Shown here: positions 1 to 8,590 of the stretch, in pieces
How positions within the stretch are numbered: the first letter of the stretch is position 1
Layout of the letters: the number at the start of each line of letters is the position of its first letter
NCBI GenBank assembly: GCA_964352405.1
Contig: CAYGRY010000001.1
Coordinates: 105,262 to 169,261, forward strand
DNA length: 64,000 bases
Reading direction: 5' to 3'
Source: UBA4207 sp964352405
GTDB taxonomy: Bacteria > Bdellovibrionota > Bacteriovoracia > Bacteriovoracales > Bacteriovoracaceae
Position numbers and translations under genes: made by a program
The notes under the pieces: model-generated
Database searches by the model: none
The model's input: the letters and a program-made list of their open reading frames with translations, nothing else
What the model was told of the DNA's origin: nothing

Positions 1-1
1 A

Positions 2-1294
2 AGTGCTTTTGCGAACCTTCATCTTGCACCACCAAATTTAAAAATTAATGGTGTTGAAGGTGTATTTGTTGACATTCAAACGGCAAAAACAGTTTTGACC
101 TACGACATCTCTAAAAGAACTGCTATTGCAAAAACAACTCTTGAACTTAACCAACCCGTTAGCGGAAAAGTTATTTTCGATTTAGTTAATGAGCCAACAA
201 AGATTCTTTTTGATGATCAACTGACTTCAAGCTCAACCACTTCAATGGATGGTGTATCAACTGTTCGCTACCTTGATCGTGACACTGCAGCTGGCAATCA
301 CACTTTAGTTATTACTAACGAGATTGATAAAAATATTAGTTTTTCTACTGATTATGTAAAAAGTGCTTTTTGGATGAGTGATCTTTCTGATCGCCGCTAC
401 CTTGAACAGTACCTTCCTACAAACTTAGAGTACGACCAATACCAAACGGATCTAGAAGTTAAGATTGTTGGAACAGACGCTGAACATGTTCTTTACACGA
501 ACGGTAGTGTTAATGAGCTTTCGATCAATCATTGGAAAGTAAGCTATCCAGCAGGTTACACAGCGAGCTCTTATTTCTATCACCTTACTAAAAAAGGTCT
601 TATCCCTGAAGAAAAAGCGACTTATAAATCAATTGATGGAAGAGTCCTGCCTGTTACCGTTTACACTGATCAATCAACATCACGTTTCATGAGCGCAACG
701 CTAGAAATACTTGCGGAGCTTGAAGCTGATTACGGTCCATTCCCACATGCTCAAGTTATTATCTATGGAGCAGGCTCAGGTGGTATGGAATATTGTGGAG
801 CAACTATTACAAGCTTTAGCGCCTTAGGACATGAGCTTACTCACTCTTATTTTGCACGTGGAATTATGCCAGCTCACGGCAATGCTGGATGGGTTGATGA
901 GGCGATTGCAAGCTGGAGAGATGGCGGATACAGAAGCTATACTTCAAGAAGTCTTTCAAGAACTGATATGGCCGGTCATTCAGTTTATCAAAGAACAACT
1001 GATCGTGATGCCTACACACGTGGAATGAGATTTATTGGTTTCTTAAATGATAAATTTCAAGCTCAGGAAAGTTTCAAAGTCTTTCTTAAAGACTTCTTCA
1101 CTGAAAGAAAGTTTAAACCTTTTAAAACTGAAGAATTTCAAAAAGCTATTGAAGATTTCTACAATGCTGACTTAAGCCGCGACTTTGATTCTTATATTTA
1201 CGGCAAGAAGGGAGTGGATAAACATGTTGAGATTAAGCATGAAAATCCATATCACCCAAAGCTTAGTGATAAACAAATTTTCGATCTACTCTAA
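2..1294 (+). CDS. M1-family-like metallopeptidase, 5' end outside window
   Basis: The frame is open from base 2, so the gene begins upstream of the window and only its C-terminal part of about 430 residues is seen. It carries HELTH at nt 830-844, followed after 18 residues by the Glu of DEAIASW, which is the HEXXH-x18-E zinc site of M1 gluzincins. A GGMEY motif about 20 residues before it stands where M1 enzymes have GxMEN. It is therefore probably an aminopeptidase-like zinc enzyme, but the substrate cannot be told and any signal peptide is out of view. A TTG at nt 95 could be mistaken for the start; the upstream frame reads as continuous protein. An intrinsic terminator follows. Confidence 0.8.
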   Translation, partial: SAFANLHLAPPNLKINGVEGVFVDIQTAKTVLTYDISKRTAIAKTTLELNQPVSGKVIFDLVNEPTKILFDDQLTSSSTTSMDGVSTVRYLDRDTAAGNHTLVITNEIDKNISFSTDYVKSAFWMSDLSDRRYLEQYLPTNLEYDQYQTDLEVKIVGTDAEHVLYTNGSVNELSINHWKVSYPAGYTASSYFYHLTKKGLIPEEKATYKSIDGRVLPVTVYTDQSTSRFMSATLEILAELEADYGPFPHAQVIIYGAGSGGMEYCGATITSFSALGHELTHSYFARGIMPAHGNAGWVDEAIASWRDGGYRSYTSRSLSRTDMAGHSVYQRTTDRDAYTRGMRFIGFLNDKFQAQESFKVFLKDFFTERKFKPFKTEEFQKAIEDFYNADLSRDFDSYIYGKKGVDKHVEIKHENPYHPKLSDKQIFDLL

Positions 1295-1300
1295 AGATTA

Positions 1301-1325
1301 AGCCACCTTCGGGTGGCTTTTTTTT
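1301..1325 (+). terminator. Rho-independent terminator after the M1-like peptidase
   Basis: Perfect stem AGCCACC / GGTGGCT around a TTCG tetraloop, followed by a run of eight T. It lies 7 bases after the stop codon and isolates the ABC-F gene downstream. Confidence 0.93.
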
Positions 1326-1386
1326 GCCTTTTAATCCCATCTTTTTTGTGCTACGTGTAAGCATCTCAAAATATTAAGGAATTCTG

Positions 1387-2973
1387 ATGATTAGTACTTC
1401 AAACCTAGGCATGAGCTTTGGCGGTCAAAAACTCTTTGAAGATGTGAATATCAAGTTCACTCCAGGCAATTGCTATGGCCTCATAGGCGCCAATGGAGCC
1501 GGTAAATCGACCTTTTTAAAGATATTATCAGGCGAGCTTGAAGCTCAAACCGGTGACGTCATCATTACGCCAGGCCAACGCCTTTCAACACTTAAGCAAG
1601 ATCACTATGCTCATGAAGAAGATCAAGTTCTCATGACCGTTTTAATGGGTAACGAGATTCTTTATAATCTCATGATTGAAAAGGATGCGATCTACGCTAA
1701 GCCAGATTTTAGCGATGCCGATGGTATTAAGGTCTCTGAACTTGAAGAAAAGTTTACGGAACTCGGTGGCTGGGAAGCAGAGCCTGAAGCTGCCAATATT
1801 TTAGCAGGTCTTGGACTCGGCACTGAGTTTCTTGAAAAGAAAATGAAAGAACTTAATGGTGGTGAAAAAGTTAAAGTTCTTCTCGCACAAGCTATCTTCG
1901 GTACTCCAGATATTCTTTTACTGGATGAGCCTACCAACGACTTGGATATTGCCTCGATTCAGTGGCTTGAAAATTTTATTTTAAACTATAAGAATACCGT
2001 TATCGTTGTTTCCCACGATCGACACTTTCTTAACAAAGTCTGTACACATATTGCTGACATTGATTTTAGAAAAATTAATACATTTGTCGGCAACTATGAT
2101 TTCTGGAGAAAGTCTTCAGAACTAGCAATGCATCTTCGTGGAAATGAAAATAAAAAGATGGAAGATAAAGCCAAAGAGCTTAAGGCCTTCATTGCGCGCT
2201 TTAGTGCTAACGCCTCTAAGTCTTCACAGGCGACTTCAAGACAAAAACAACTTGATAAGCTTCAACTACATGACCTACCCGTTTCAACCAGAAAGTATCC
2301 TTATGTGCACTTTGTTCAATCACGTGAAGCTGGCAAGGAAGTTTTAAAAGTTGATGGTCTTTGTAAAACGATTGATGGAGTTAAACTTCTAGATAATTTA
2401 AGCTTTAGTGTTAACAAGGAAGACAAAATTGTCATCTTGGGTAACGACGTTGCTAAAACGGCATTATTTCAAATCCTCATGGGTGAAATGGAACCAGATG
2501 CTGGCTCATATACTTGGGGCGTAACAATTACGAAAGATTACTTCCCTGCTGATAATTCAAAGCATTTTAAAAGCGGTGAATACGATATCGTAAACTGGCT
2601 TAGGCAGTATTCAGAAGATCAGCATGATACATTCTTAAGAGGCTTTCTTGGAAAGATGCTCTTTTCTGGTGAAGACGTTTTCAAGAAGACTAACGTTTTA
2701 TCTGGTGGAGAAAAAGTTCGCTGCATGTTTGCCAAGATGATGCTTTCAGGTGCCAATGCTTTAGTTCTTGATGGCCCAACATCTCACCTTGATCTTGAGA
2801 GTATTACAGCTGTGAACGATGGTTTGATTGATTATAAAGGTACACTCATTTTTACTTCGCATGACCATGAGTTCATCCAAACAATTGCTAATAGAATTAT
2901 CGAAATTGATCAAAAGTTAGTCTTTGATAAATATATTACTTACGATGAGTACCTAGAAGCTAAGCTCTCTTAG
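1387..2973 (+). CDS. ABC-F family ATPase, YbiT/YkpA-like
   Basis: Soluble protein of 528 residues with two fused nucleotide-binding domains and no membrane segment. NBD1 has Walker A GANGAGKST (about residue 34), signature LNGGEK and Walker B LLLDEPTNDLD. The linker keeps FSANASKSSQATSRQKQ, typical of the YbiT branch. NBD2 is altered: GNDVAKTAL replaces the P-loop and LDGPTSHLD replaces DEPTNHLD, so the catalytic Glu is Gly, while LSGGEK is intact. ABC-F proteins act on ribosomes in the cytoplasm; the exact role of this branch is unsettled. An AAGGAA ribosome site precedes the ATG. The 3' end overlaps the convergent symporter gene by 14 bases. Confidence 0.92.
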   Translation: MISTSNLGMSFGGQKLFEDVNIKFTPGNCYGLIGANGAGKSTFLKILSGELEAQTGDVIITPGQRLSTLKQDHYAHEEDQVLMTVLMGNEILYNLMIEKDAIYAKPDFSDADGIKVSELEEKFTELGGWEAEPEAANILAGLGLGTEFLEKKMKELNGGEKVKVLLAQAIFGTPDILLLDEPTNDLDIASIQWLENFILNYKNTVIVVSHDRHFLNKVCTHIADIDFRKINTFVGNYDFWRKSSELAMHLRGNENKKMEDKAKELKAFIARFSANASKSSQATSRQKQLDKLQLHDLPVSTRKYPYVHFVQSREAGKEVLKVDGLCKTIDGVKLLDNLSFSVNKEDKIVILGNDVAKTALFQILMGEMEPDAGSYTWGVTITKDYFPADNSKHFKSGEYDIVNWLRQYSEDQHDTFLRGFLGKMLFSGEDVFKKTNVLSGGEKVRCMFAKMMLSGANALVLDGPTSHLDLESITAVNDGLIDYKGTLIFTSHDHEFIQTIANRIIEIDQKLVFDKYITYDEYLEAKLS

Positions 2974-4384
2974 TTCCAAGTACCTTTAAAAACACCGTGG
3001 CAAAGAACATGCCGTAATAGACATTAAATTGCCACGGACCATCTACAACGTAAGTATTAAGCGCAACTCCACCAAGATTAAAAATATAGGCTATGAGTAC
3101 ATTTGAGCGGTTTAGGATTGTTCTGGTCCATGACTGCCAAACAAGTTGAGAAAAGAATAAAGCAGCTAATAAGCCACCTGACCATGAAGCAATCTTAAGT
3201 CCTAAAACTAGAATCCCCTCCGACTGACTGGCGACAATCGCAACGAGTAGTAAAAGCGACGTAATAATAAGCGTGTCGATAATCATGTATTTTCTAATTT
3301 TATGAATATCTCGGTTCGGCCAAATTTCACTCCAAAGAACACTTGATAGTGCATTGATTGTTGAGTCTAGCGTACTCATGGTAGCCGCTAAAACTCCAGC
3401 GAGCATTAAACCTTTAAGCGGACTTGGAAAAAACTCTTGAATAAAATAAGCAAAAACTTTATCCGACTTTAAATCAGCTGGTAAAACATTGAGTTGATAG
3501 TGACTCCATAAAAGCGAGCCAATTCCTAAAAACAATAATCCAACCATAATAGAGAAAAACGAAGAAAAGAAAATTGAAAGCTGTGCCGTTCTAGCAGACT
3601 TTGCTCCCATAAGACGTTGAGTAAAATCTTGATCAACTCCATGAGTACAAAGATCAAAAAGAATACCTCCACCTACACCAATGGCAAACGATGGCCAAGT
3701 CGCCAAAGAAAAGATGGTTGTCTTACCAGCCGCACCCGCCATGCCCATTAATTCACCCCATGAATGACCTGAAACATCTGGGATAATAAAATGTGCAGCA
3801 ATCCCGCCGCCAATGAAAATTAATGATTGAAGCAGATCAGTTCGAACAACGGCCTTGAGTCCGCCGATTAATGTATAGAAGAATGTAATAATACAAATAA
3901 TGAGTAAAGCGACGATGATATTTACATCAAAAAATTCTGAAACAAGAATACTTCCAGCGTAAAGACGAACACCAATAGAAAGAAGTTTCGTTACCGAATA
4001 GATAAGTGCAGTAAACCTTGCCCCACCTAAGTGAGCATCATTACCAGCAATAATTGAATAAAGAGTAAGACCTTTATTGTAAATTCTAGGTACGATGATT
4101 TTGGCAATGAGATAGCGCCCAACGATGGCACCGATATAGATGTGAATAAATGAATAATCATTAGAAAAAGCAAAAGCAGGAATACCTAAAAAAGTTAATG
4201 CAGAAACTTCTGTGGCAATGATACTGCCAAGACTTTCGATACCGCTGAGGCTTCTTCCAGCGAGGTACTGATCATTTACGATATCTTCATCACTTGATTC
4301 GTGTTTAATGTTTTCTCTTCTTGAGTAAAAAGCTAAACAAAATACGATTACGAGATATAAGAAGATAACGATCCAGTCCAACAT
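2960..4384 (-). CDS. Sodium:solute symporter (SSS family)
   Basis: Integral membrane protein of about 474 residues with 12-13 hydrophobic segments in the order usual for SSS transporters. Family-like stretches include FLGIPAFAFSNDYSF and GGLKAVVRTDLLQ in the first half and GLMLAGVLAATMSTLDSTINALSS in the second, which matches the conserved TM8 region near the sodium site. The substrate cannot be assigned. I chose the ATG at 4384 because GGAGT lies 6-7 bases upstream; a GTG 12 codons earlier gives a longer reading but has no ribosome site. The gene converges on the ABC-F gene and overlaps its 3' end. Confidence 0.9.
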   Translation of the reverse strand: MLDWIVIFLYLVIVFCLAFYSRRENIKHESSDEDIVNDQYLAGRSLSGIESLGSIIATEVSALTFLGIPAFAFSNDYSFIHIYIGAIVGRYLIAKIIVPRIYNKGLTLYSIIAGNDAHLGGARFTALIYSVTKLLSIGVRLYAGSILVSEFFDVNIIVALLIICIITFFYTLIGGLKAVVRTDLLQSLIFIGGGIAAHFIIPDVSGHSWGELMGMAGAAGKTTIFSLATWPSFAIGVGGGILFDLCTHGVDQDFTQRLMGAKSARTAQLSIFFSSFFSIMVGLLFLGIGSLLWSHYQLNVLPADLKSDKVFAYFIQEFFPSPLKGLMLAGVLAATMSTLDSTINALSSVLWSEIWPNRDIHKIRKYMIIDTLIITSLLLLVAIVASQSEGILVLGLKIASWSGGLLAALFFSQLVWQSWTRTILNRSNVLIAYIFNLGGVALNTYVVDGPWQFNVYYGMFFATVFLKVLGTKRA

Positions 4385-4493
4385 AGCGGAACTCCAAAAA
4401 AAATCAATGTATTCAGACACTTAGACTAATCGGTTTTACCGAACTTTACGAGTTAATACTTATACTTAACGCTACATTACCGTAAAATGAATT

Positions 4494-4637
4494 ATGGAAA
4501 ATAAAACTAAGAAAAAATCTGAACCTAAAACATCAAAAACACTAGTCAAAGAAAAACGCAACCATGCGTTAAAGCATCGCCCTCTCAATCACTTAAGAAA
4601 AAGTTTAGAGACGGAAAAGTGTCTCTCTAGGCTCTAA
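4494..4637 (+). CDS. Possible small basic protein, 47 aa
   Basis: Open frame starting MENKTKKKSEPKTSK and ending EKCLSRL, very rich in Lys, Arg and His with no hydrophobic segment. It fills the otherwise empty gap between the symporter start and the CopZ-like gene, and its stop overlaps the CopZ-like stop by four bases. There is no clear ribosome site. The composition suggests a nucleic-acid-binding or ribosome-associated peptide, but this may be a chance frame. Confidence 0.35.
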   Translation: MENKTKKKSEPKTSKTLVKEKRNHALKHRPLNHLRKSLETEKCLSRL

Positions 4638-4840
4638 TTCTTTAATACCTCTGCTGGATAACCTGCATCAAGTAAAGCCTTAGTCGCTTGATCTTGCGTT
4701 AGTGTATCAGAGTGTATTTCAACCTGCTTTGACTCCATTTGAACCGAAGTTTTGGCATTGCTATCAATTTCTTTGATGGCATCATCGATATTTCTAAAAC
4801 AGCTCATACAGTGCATTTTATCAATCTTTAACTTAATCAT
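4634..4840 (-). CDS. copZ: CopZ-like copper chaperone (HMA domain)
   Basis: Protein of 68 residues that is a single heavy-metal-associated domain: KLKIDKMHCMSCFRNID holds the MxCxxC metal site, followed by the beta-alpha-beta-beta-alpha-beta pattern ending DAGYPAEV. Such proteins carry Cu(I) in the cytoplasm to CopA-type ATPases. It is divergent from copA and shares the same 65-base intergenic region with its CueR-type operator. The ATG at 4840 is preferred to the GTG at 4843 because AGGAG (complement of 4846-4850) is 5 bases from the ATG. Confidence 0.88.
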   Translation of the reverse strand: MIKLKIDKMHCMSCFRNIDDAIKEIDSNAKTSVQMESKQVEIHSDTLTQDQATKALLDAGYPAEVLKN

Positions 4841-4849
4841 CACAACTCC

Positions 4850-4880
4850 TTGACCTTCCCATAGAGGGAAGGTTTATGAT
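4850..4880 (+). promoter_or_regulatory. CueR-type copA promoter and operator
   Basis: A perfect dyad ACCTTCCC (4853-4860) - 5 bases - GGGAAGGT (4866-4873) matches the known CueR operator arms. It sits between a -35 box TTGACC (4850-4855) and a -10 box TATGAT (4875-4880). The spacer is 19 bp, the elongated spacing that MerR-family activators correct by untwisting DNA. It points at copA, whose regulator gene follows it. Confidence 0.92.
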
Positions 4881-4908
4881 AACCACTCTAACCTAGTAGG
4901 AGCAACCA

Positions 4909-7089
4909 ATGCAAGAAACAGTGAATCTAGATATTAAAGGTATGACTTGTGCTTCATGCGTTGGACGAATAGAAAAGTATCTAGCTAAAAATGATGCTAT
5001 TAAAGAATCAAACATAAACTTGGCAACTGAAAAAGCGAAGATTGTTTACAATAAAAAAGATCTTAATATAGAGAAAATTATTTCAATCATTTCAGACGCA
5101 GGCTATGAAGCTAAAGTTCATCAAGACAAAGAAAAAGATCAAACTGAGCAAAAACTAAAGAGTATTAAAAAAGAGCGAAATATTGTCATCATGGCTGCTC
5201 TATTATCTGCTCCATTATTTATTCCAATGATTTTAGAACCCTTTGGACTTCATTTGATGCTTACAGGGTATATCCAACTTATTATATGTGCGCCGATTCA
5301 GTTTATCATTGGTTGGCGTTTTTATAAGTCTGCATGGGGTGCAATTAAAACCCTATCGGGTAATATGGAACTTCTGGTTGCTATCGGCACAACTGCGGCC
5401 TTTGCTTTAAGTACTTACCTATTAGTCACACATACCGATGGCCCGCTACATCTTTATTTTGAAAGCTCGGCTGTAGTCATCTCCCTCATCTTGCTTGGTA
5501 AATATTTTGAGTCCAAAGCAAAATTTCAAACCACTCAAGCGATACGATCGCTTCAACAGTTAAGACCAGATACAGCGATTATATTAAAAGATGGCAAAGA
5601 AAAAGAAGTCGCCATTGAAAAGATCTCTTTAGAAGACGTTGTCATTGTAAAACCAGGTGGTCGAATTCCTGTTGATGGAATCATTAGCGAAGGTCAAAGT
5701 GAAATTGATGAGTCACTTATCACCGGCGAAAGTCTTCCTATTGATAAAAAAGAAGACGATAAAGTGATCGGTGGAAGTATTAATGGTTCTGGAAAACTTC
5801 ATATTAAAGTAACCGCTCTTGGTGCAGAGACAATGCTATCGAAAATTATTCGTCTGGTTGAAGATGCTCAAACACAAAAAGCTCCAATTCAAAGACTAGT
5901 CGATAAGATTAGCTCATACTTCGTACCAATTGTTATCATCATATCCGTTATCACCTTGATATCCAGTGGGTTAATTTTAGGAGACTGGGAAGTTGCTATC
6001 ATCAATGCTATTTCCGTCTTAGTCATTGCCTGCCCATGTGCCTTAGGTCTAGCAACACCAACAGCCATCATGGTTGGAACAGGTATTGCGGCAAAAGCAG
6101 GGATTCTGATTAAAGATACCCAAGCTTTAGAAATATCTCATACGATAACAACTGTTGCTTTTGATAAGACAGGTACACTGACAGAAGGAAACCCTTCTGT
6201 TAGTCATCTCCATGCATTTGGAATTGATGATAAAAAAGCGCTATCACTTTTAGCCAGCATTCAAAGTGGAAGTGAGCACCCTTTAGCAAAAGCTGTCTTA
6301 ACTAAAGCTAAAAATGATAATATTAGTTTCGGAAAATCTACAAAATCAAGATCAATTACCGGTGTTGGCATCGAGGCTACAGTTGATAATCATCAATACA
6401 TAGTTGGTAGTAAGAAAGCTCTTGATAAAGAAGATATGATTGAGGAAGTTCATAAGTTTTCAAAGGAATTTGAAAATAACGGCGAAACAGTCTCTTACCT
6501 TATCGATAAGTCTGATCATAAAGTACTAGCGATTATCTCTTTTACAGACTCCATTAAATCTTCTGCTAAACAAACAATTCAAAAGTTAAAAGAGCTTGAG
6601 ATTAAATCTATAATGCTGACAGGTGATAATCAATCCAGTGCTAAAAAAGTCGCCGATCAGCTTGGATTAGATGATTTTCGATATGAAGTCATGCCTGAAG
6701 ATAAGTCCGATGTTATTTCAAAGCTTATAGAACAAGGTGAAATCGTCGCCATGATTGGTGATGGAATCAACGATGCACCGGCTTTGGCCTTAGCTGATAT
6801 TGGTATTGCCATGTCTACCGGTACAGATGTAGCGATGCAGTCAGCTGGTATTACGCTTATGAGAGGAGACCCTCTACTCATTCCTGATGCTATATCAATA
6901 TCTAAAGCCACTTATTCAAAAATTAAGCAGAACTTATTTTGGGCCTTTATTTATAACGTTATCGGAATTCCATTAGCGGCCTTTGGTTATCTCAATCCAA
7001 TGATTGCAGGTGGTGCCATGGCCTTTAGCTCAATCAGCGTTGTATCGAATTCACTGCTTTTAAAAAGATGGAAACAACAAAAGAGATAG
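4909..7089 (+). CDS. copA: Cu(I)-exporting P1B-type ATPase CopA
   Basis: Inner-membrane ATPase of 726 residues that exports cytoplasmic Cu(I). In order: one N-terminal HMA domain with GMTCASC (11-17), four membrane segments, actuator loop TGES (about 272), the CPC transport motif in ACPCALGLATPTA (374-376), phosphorylation site DKTGT (about 419), SEHPLA of the nucleotide domain (about 454), and hinge GDGINDAPAL (about 617), then two last helices. The single HMA domain and the CPC/HP motifs mark the P1B-1 group. A GTAGGAG ribosome site precedes the ATG. It is co-transcribed with cueR three bases downstream. Confidence 0.97.
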   Translation: MQETVNLDIKGMTCASCVGRIEKYLAKNDAIKESNINLATEKAKIVYNKKDLNIEKIISIISDAGYEAKVHQDKEKDQTEQKLKSIKKERNIVIMAALLSAPLFIPMILEPFGLHLMLTGYIQLIICAPIQFIIGWRFYKSAWGAIKTLSGNMELLVAIGTTAAFALSTYLLVTHTDGPLHLYFESSAVVISLILLGKYFESKAKFQTTQAIRSLQQLRPDTAIILKDGKEKEVAIEKISLEDVVIVKPGGRIPVDGIISEGQSEIDESLITGESLPIDKKEDDKVIGGSINGSGKLHIKVTALGAETMLSKIIRLVEDAQTQKAPIQRLVDKISSYFVPIVIIISVITLISSGLILGDWEVAIINAISVLVIACPCALGLATPTAIMVGTGIAAKAGILIKDTQALEISHTITTVAFDKTGTLTEGNPSVSHLHAFGIDDKKALSLLASIQSGSEHPLAKAVLTKAKNDNISFGKSTKSRSITGVGIEATVDNHQYIVGSKKALDKEDMIEEVHKFSKEFENNGETVSYLIDKSDHKVLAIISFTDSIKSSAKQTIQKLKELEIKSIMLTGDNQSSAKKVADQLGLDDFRYEVMPEDKSDVISKLIEQGEIVAMIGDGINDAPALALADIGIAMSTGTDVAMQSAGITLMRGDPLLIPDAISISKATYSKIKQNLFWAFIYNVIGIPLAAFGYLNPMIAGGAMAFSSISVVSNSLLLKRWKQQKR

Positions 7090-7092
7090 GTC

Positions 7093-7482
7093 ATGAATAT
7101 AGGTGAACTTTCAAAGTTAAGTGGAGTCAGTAGCAAGATGATTCGCCGTTATGAAGACGACGGAATAGTCGCTAAAGCAAAGCGTACAGATTCTGGCTAC
7201 AGAATCTATCAACAGCAAGATGTTCAAATTTTTAAATTTATCAAGAGATCTAGAGAGCTTGGTTTCAGTTTAAGTGATACCAAGCAACTTGTTAGTCTGT
7301 GGCGAAATAAGTCTAGATCAAGTGCCAAAGTTAAAGAAATTGCAAAACAGCATGTTCAGGATCTGACAGAAAAGCTTAATGAAACTAAACAGATGATTCT
7401 TCAGCTTAATCACTTAGTAAAAAACTGCCATGGAGACTCAAGACCAGATTGTCCTATTATTGACGATCTAGAGTCTCATTAA
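7093..7482 (+). CDS. cueR: CueR-like MerR-family copper regulator
   Basis: Protein of 129 residues starting with a MerR winged helix (MNIGELSKLSGVSSKMIRRYE, then SGYRIYQ), followed by a dimerisation coiled coil. The C-terminal NCHGDSRPDCPII loop has two Cys eight residues apart, as in the Cu(I) site of CueR. It should bind the dyad upstream of copA and activate it on copper. It starts 3 bases after the copA stop. Its 3' end overlaps the convergent hydrolase gene by 26 bases. Confidence 0.93.
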   Translation: MNIGELSKLSGVSSKMIRRYEDDGIVAKAKRTDSGYRIYQQQDVQIFKFIKRSRELGFSLSDTKQLVSLWRNKSRSSAKVKEIAKQHVQDLTEKLNETKQMILQLNHLVKNCHGDSRPDCPIIDDLESH

Positions 7483-8539
7483 AAAATCTGTTCATAAAAT
7501 AAAGTGTTTCATCCATCATCTCTCCCATTAATGGATCAAGATGACCGGCGTCACTTAAATTCAGAAAGTCAGAGTTCTGAGCTTCGGCTTCAAAAGCGAT
7601 CGAGTTTTCTGGAGCGATTTTATCCGCACCTGCGGAAATAAAGGCAAATGGGATATGCCTTTTTTCTTCAACAAAAATTTTAGCATAGTCAGTCTGAGTA
7701 TCAGAACTCATAAGTCCTTCACTACCGACACTTCTAACTTGTTCAATCACAGCAGGAGGAACAGCTCCAAATCCATATCTTGAAATTCGTCCAAGATCAT
7801 AATCTGTAATACGGTGATACTTCATATTAAAGAGTAATTTCATCGCCGTAGACACAAGTGGCAGTCTTGAGGCCAAAGTATTGACTTCAATCGCTTTTGC
7901 ATACCATAGATCAAAAGCAAGCTTATCTGCCAAGATCACTTTAGAAAGATCTTTTGTTCCAAAAATTCCATTGGTTGGAAGATTGGCAAAGATGGGTAAA
8001 AACTTTTCTAGGGATTCTGGATTAACTCCATTAGGCGAAGCGATTGAAACAAAGCCATGTAAGCGAGCTTTAGAATTTCTTTTAGCAACTTTACTAACGT
8101 AGTACTTACCAGTCCTTGGACTTTTAACTACTCCAAGAACATAAATTTTACTCAAAATACCACCAAGAGAGTGGCCAACTAAAAATGCTTTTTTACCTGT
8201 CTTTTTGAATACATAGTTAACAATTTCTTTAACTGTAAGAGAGCCGGCTTCATCAATATTACGATCTCTATTCGCTGCCCATGTAAAGGCCCAAACATCA
8301 TAACCAGACTTATAAAGAGCAGGAGCTAGATCCATCCAATTATGAGCATTGCCACCAATCCCGTGGAGAAGAATAACGGGGACAGCATTCTCTCTATTCA
8401 GATGAATTAGAGGATATAGGGTTTTATCAGAAGAGCTAAGTTGAACTGATTGATGCTCCGCTTGAACCCAATCTTGATCAATAACTTGAGCATGAAGAGT
8501 GAAAGAAAGAAAACAAAGGGCAAGGATAAGTTTTTTCAT
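7457..8539 (-). CDS. Secreted alpha/beta hydrolase, lipase-like
   Basis: Protein of about 360 residues with an N-terminal signal peptide (MKKLILALCFLSFTLHAQ). The oxyanion region HGIGGNAHNW, nucleophile elbow GHSLGG, an Asp in ISAGADKIAP and a His in SDAGHLDP give a complete lipase/esterase-type triad, so it probably acts on lipids or esters in the periplasm or outside. The ATG at 8539 is preferred to the TTG at 8545 because AGGA lies 7 bases upstream. The start codon falls inside an inverted repeat (see 8537-8564). It follows the RND gene by 51 bases on the same strand. Confidence 0.85.
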   Translation of the reverse strand: MKKLILALCFLSFTLHAQVIDQDWVQAEHQSVQLSSSDKTLYPLIHLNRENAVPVILLHGIGGNAHNWMDLAPALYKSGYDVWAFTWAANRDRNIDEAGSLTVKEIVNYVFKKTGKKAFLVGHSLGGILSKIYVLGVVKSPRTGKYYVSKVAKRNSKARLHGFVSIASPNGVNPESLEKFLPIFANLPTNGIFGTKDLSKVILADKLAFDLWYAKAIEVNTLASRLPLVSTAMKLLFNMKYHRITDYDLGRISRYGFGAVPPAVIEQVRSVGSEGLMSSDTQTDYAKIFVEEKRHIPFAFISAGADKIAPENSIAFEAEAQNSDFLNLSDAGHLDPLMGEMMDETLYFMNRFFNETLDRQ

Positions 8540-8564
8540 GCCCAAATCCTATAATCTGGGCATG
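8537..8564 (-). promoter_or_regulatory. Inverted repeat covering the start codon of the lipase-like gene
   Basis: Arms CATGCCCA (8537-8544) and TGGGCATG (8557-8564) are perfectly complementary with a 12-base spacer. On the minus-strand transcript the ATG lies in one stem arm and the AGGA ribosome site falls in the loop. No U tract follows, so this is not a plain intrinsic terminator. Confidence 0.45.
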
Positions 8565-8590
8565 AAAAAGCAAGGGAGATGACAAGAGTT

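Noticed and set aside
1692..1937. 81-codon minus-strand frame inside the ABC-F gene
   Set aside because: Antisense shadow of a well-supported coding region, with Ser/Pro-rich composition typical of such shadows.
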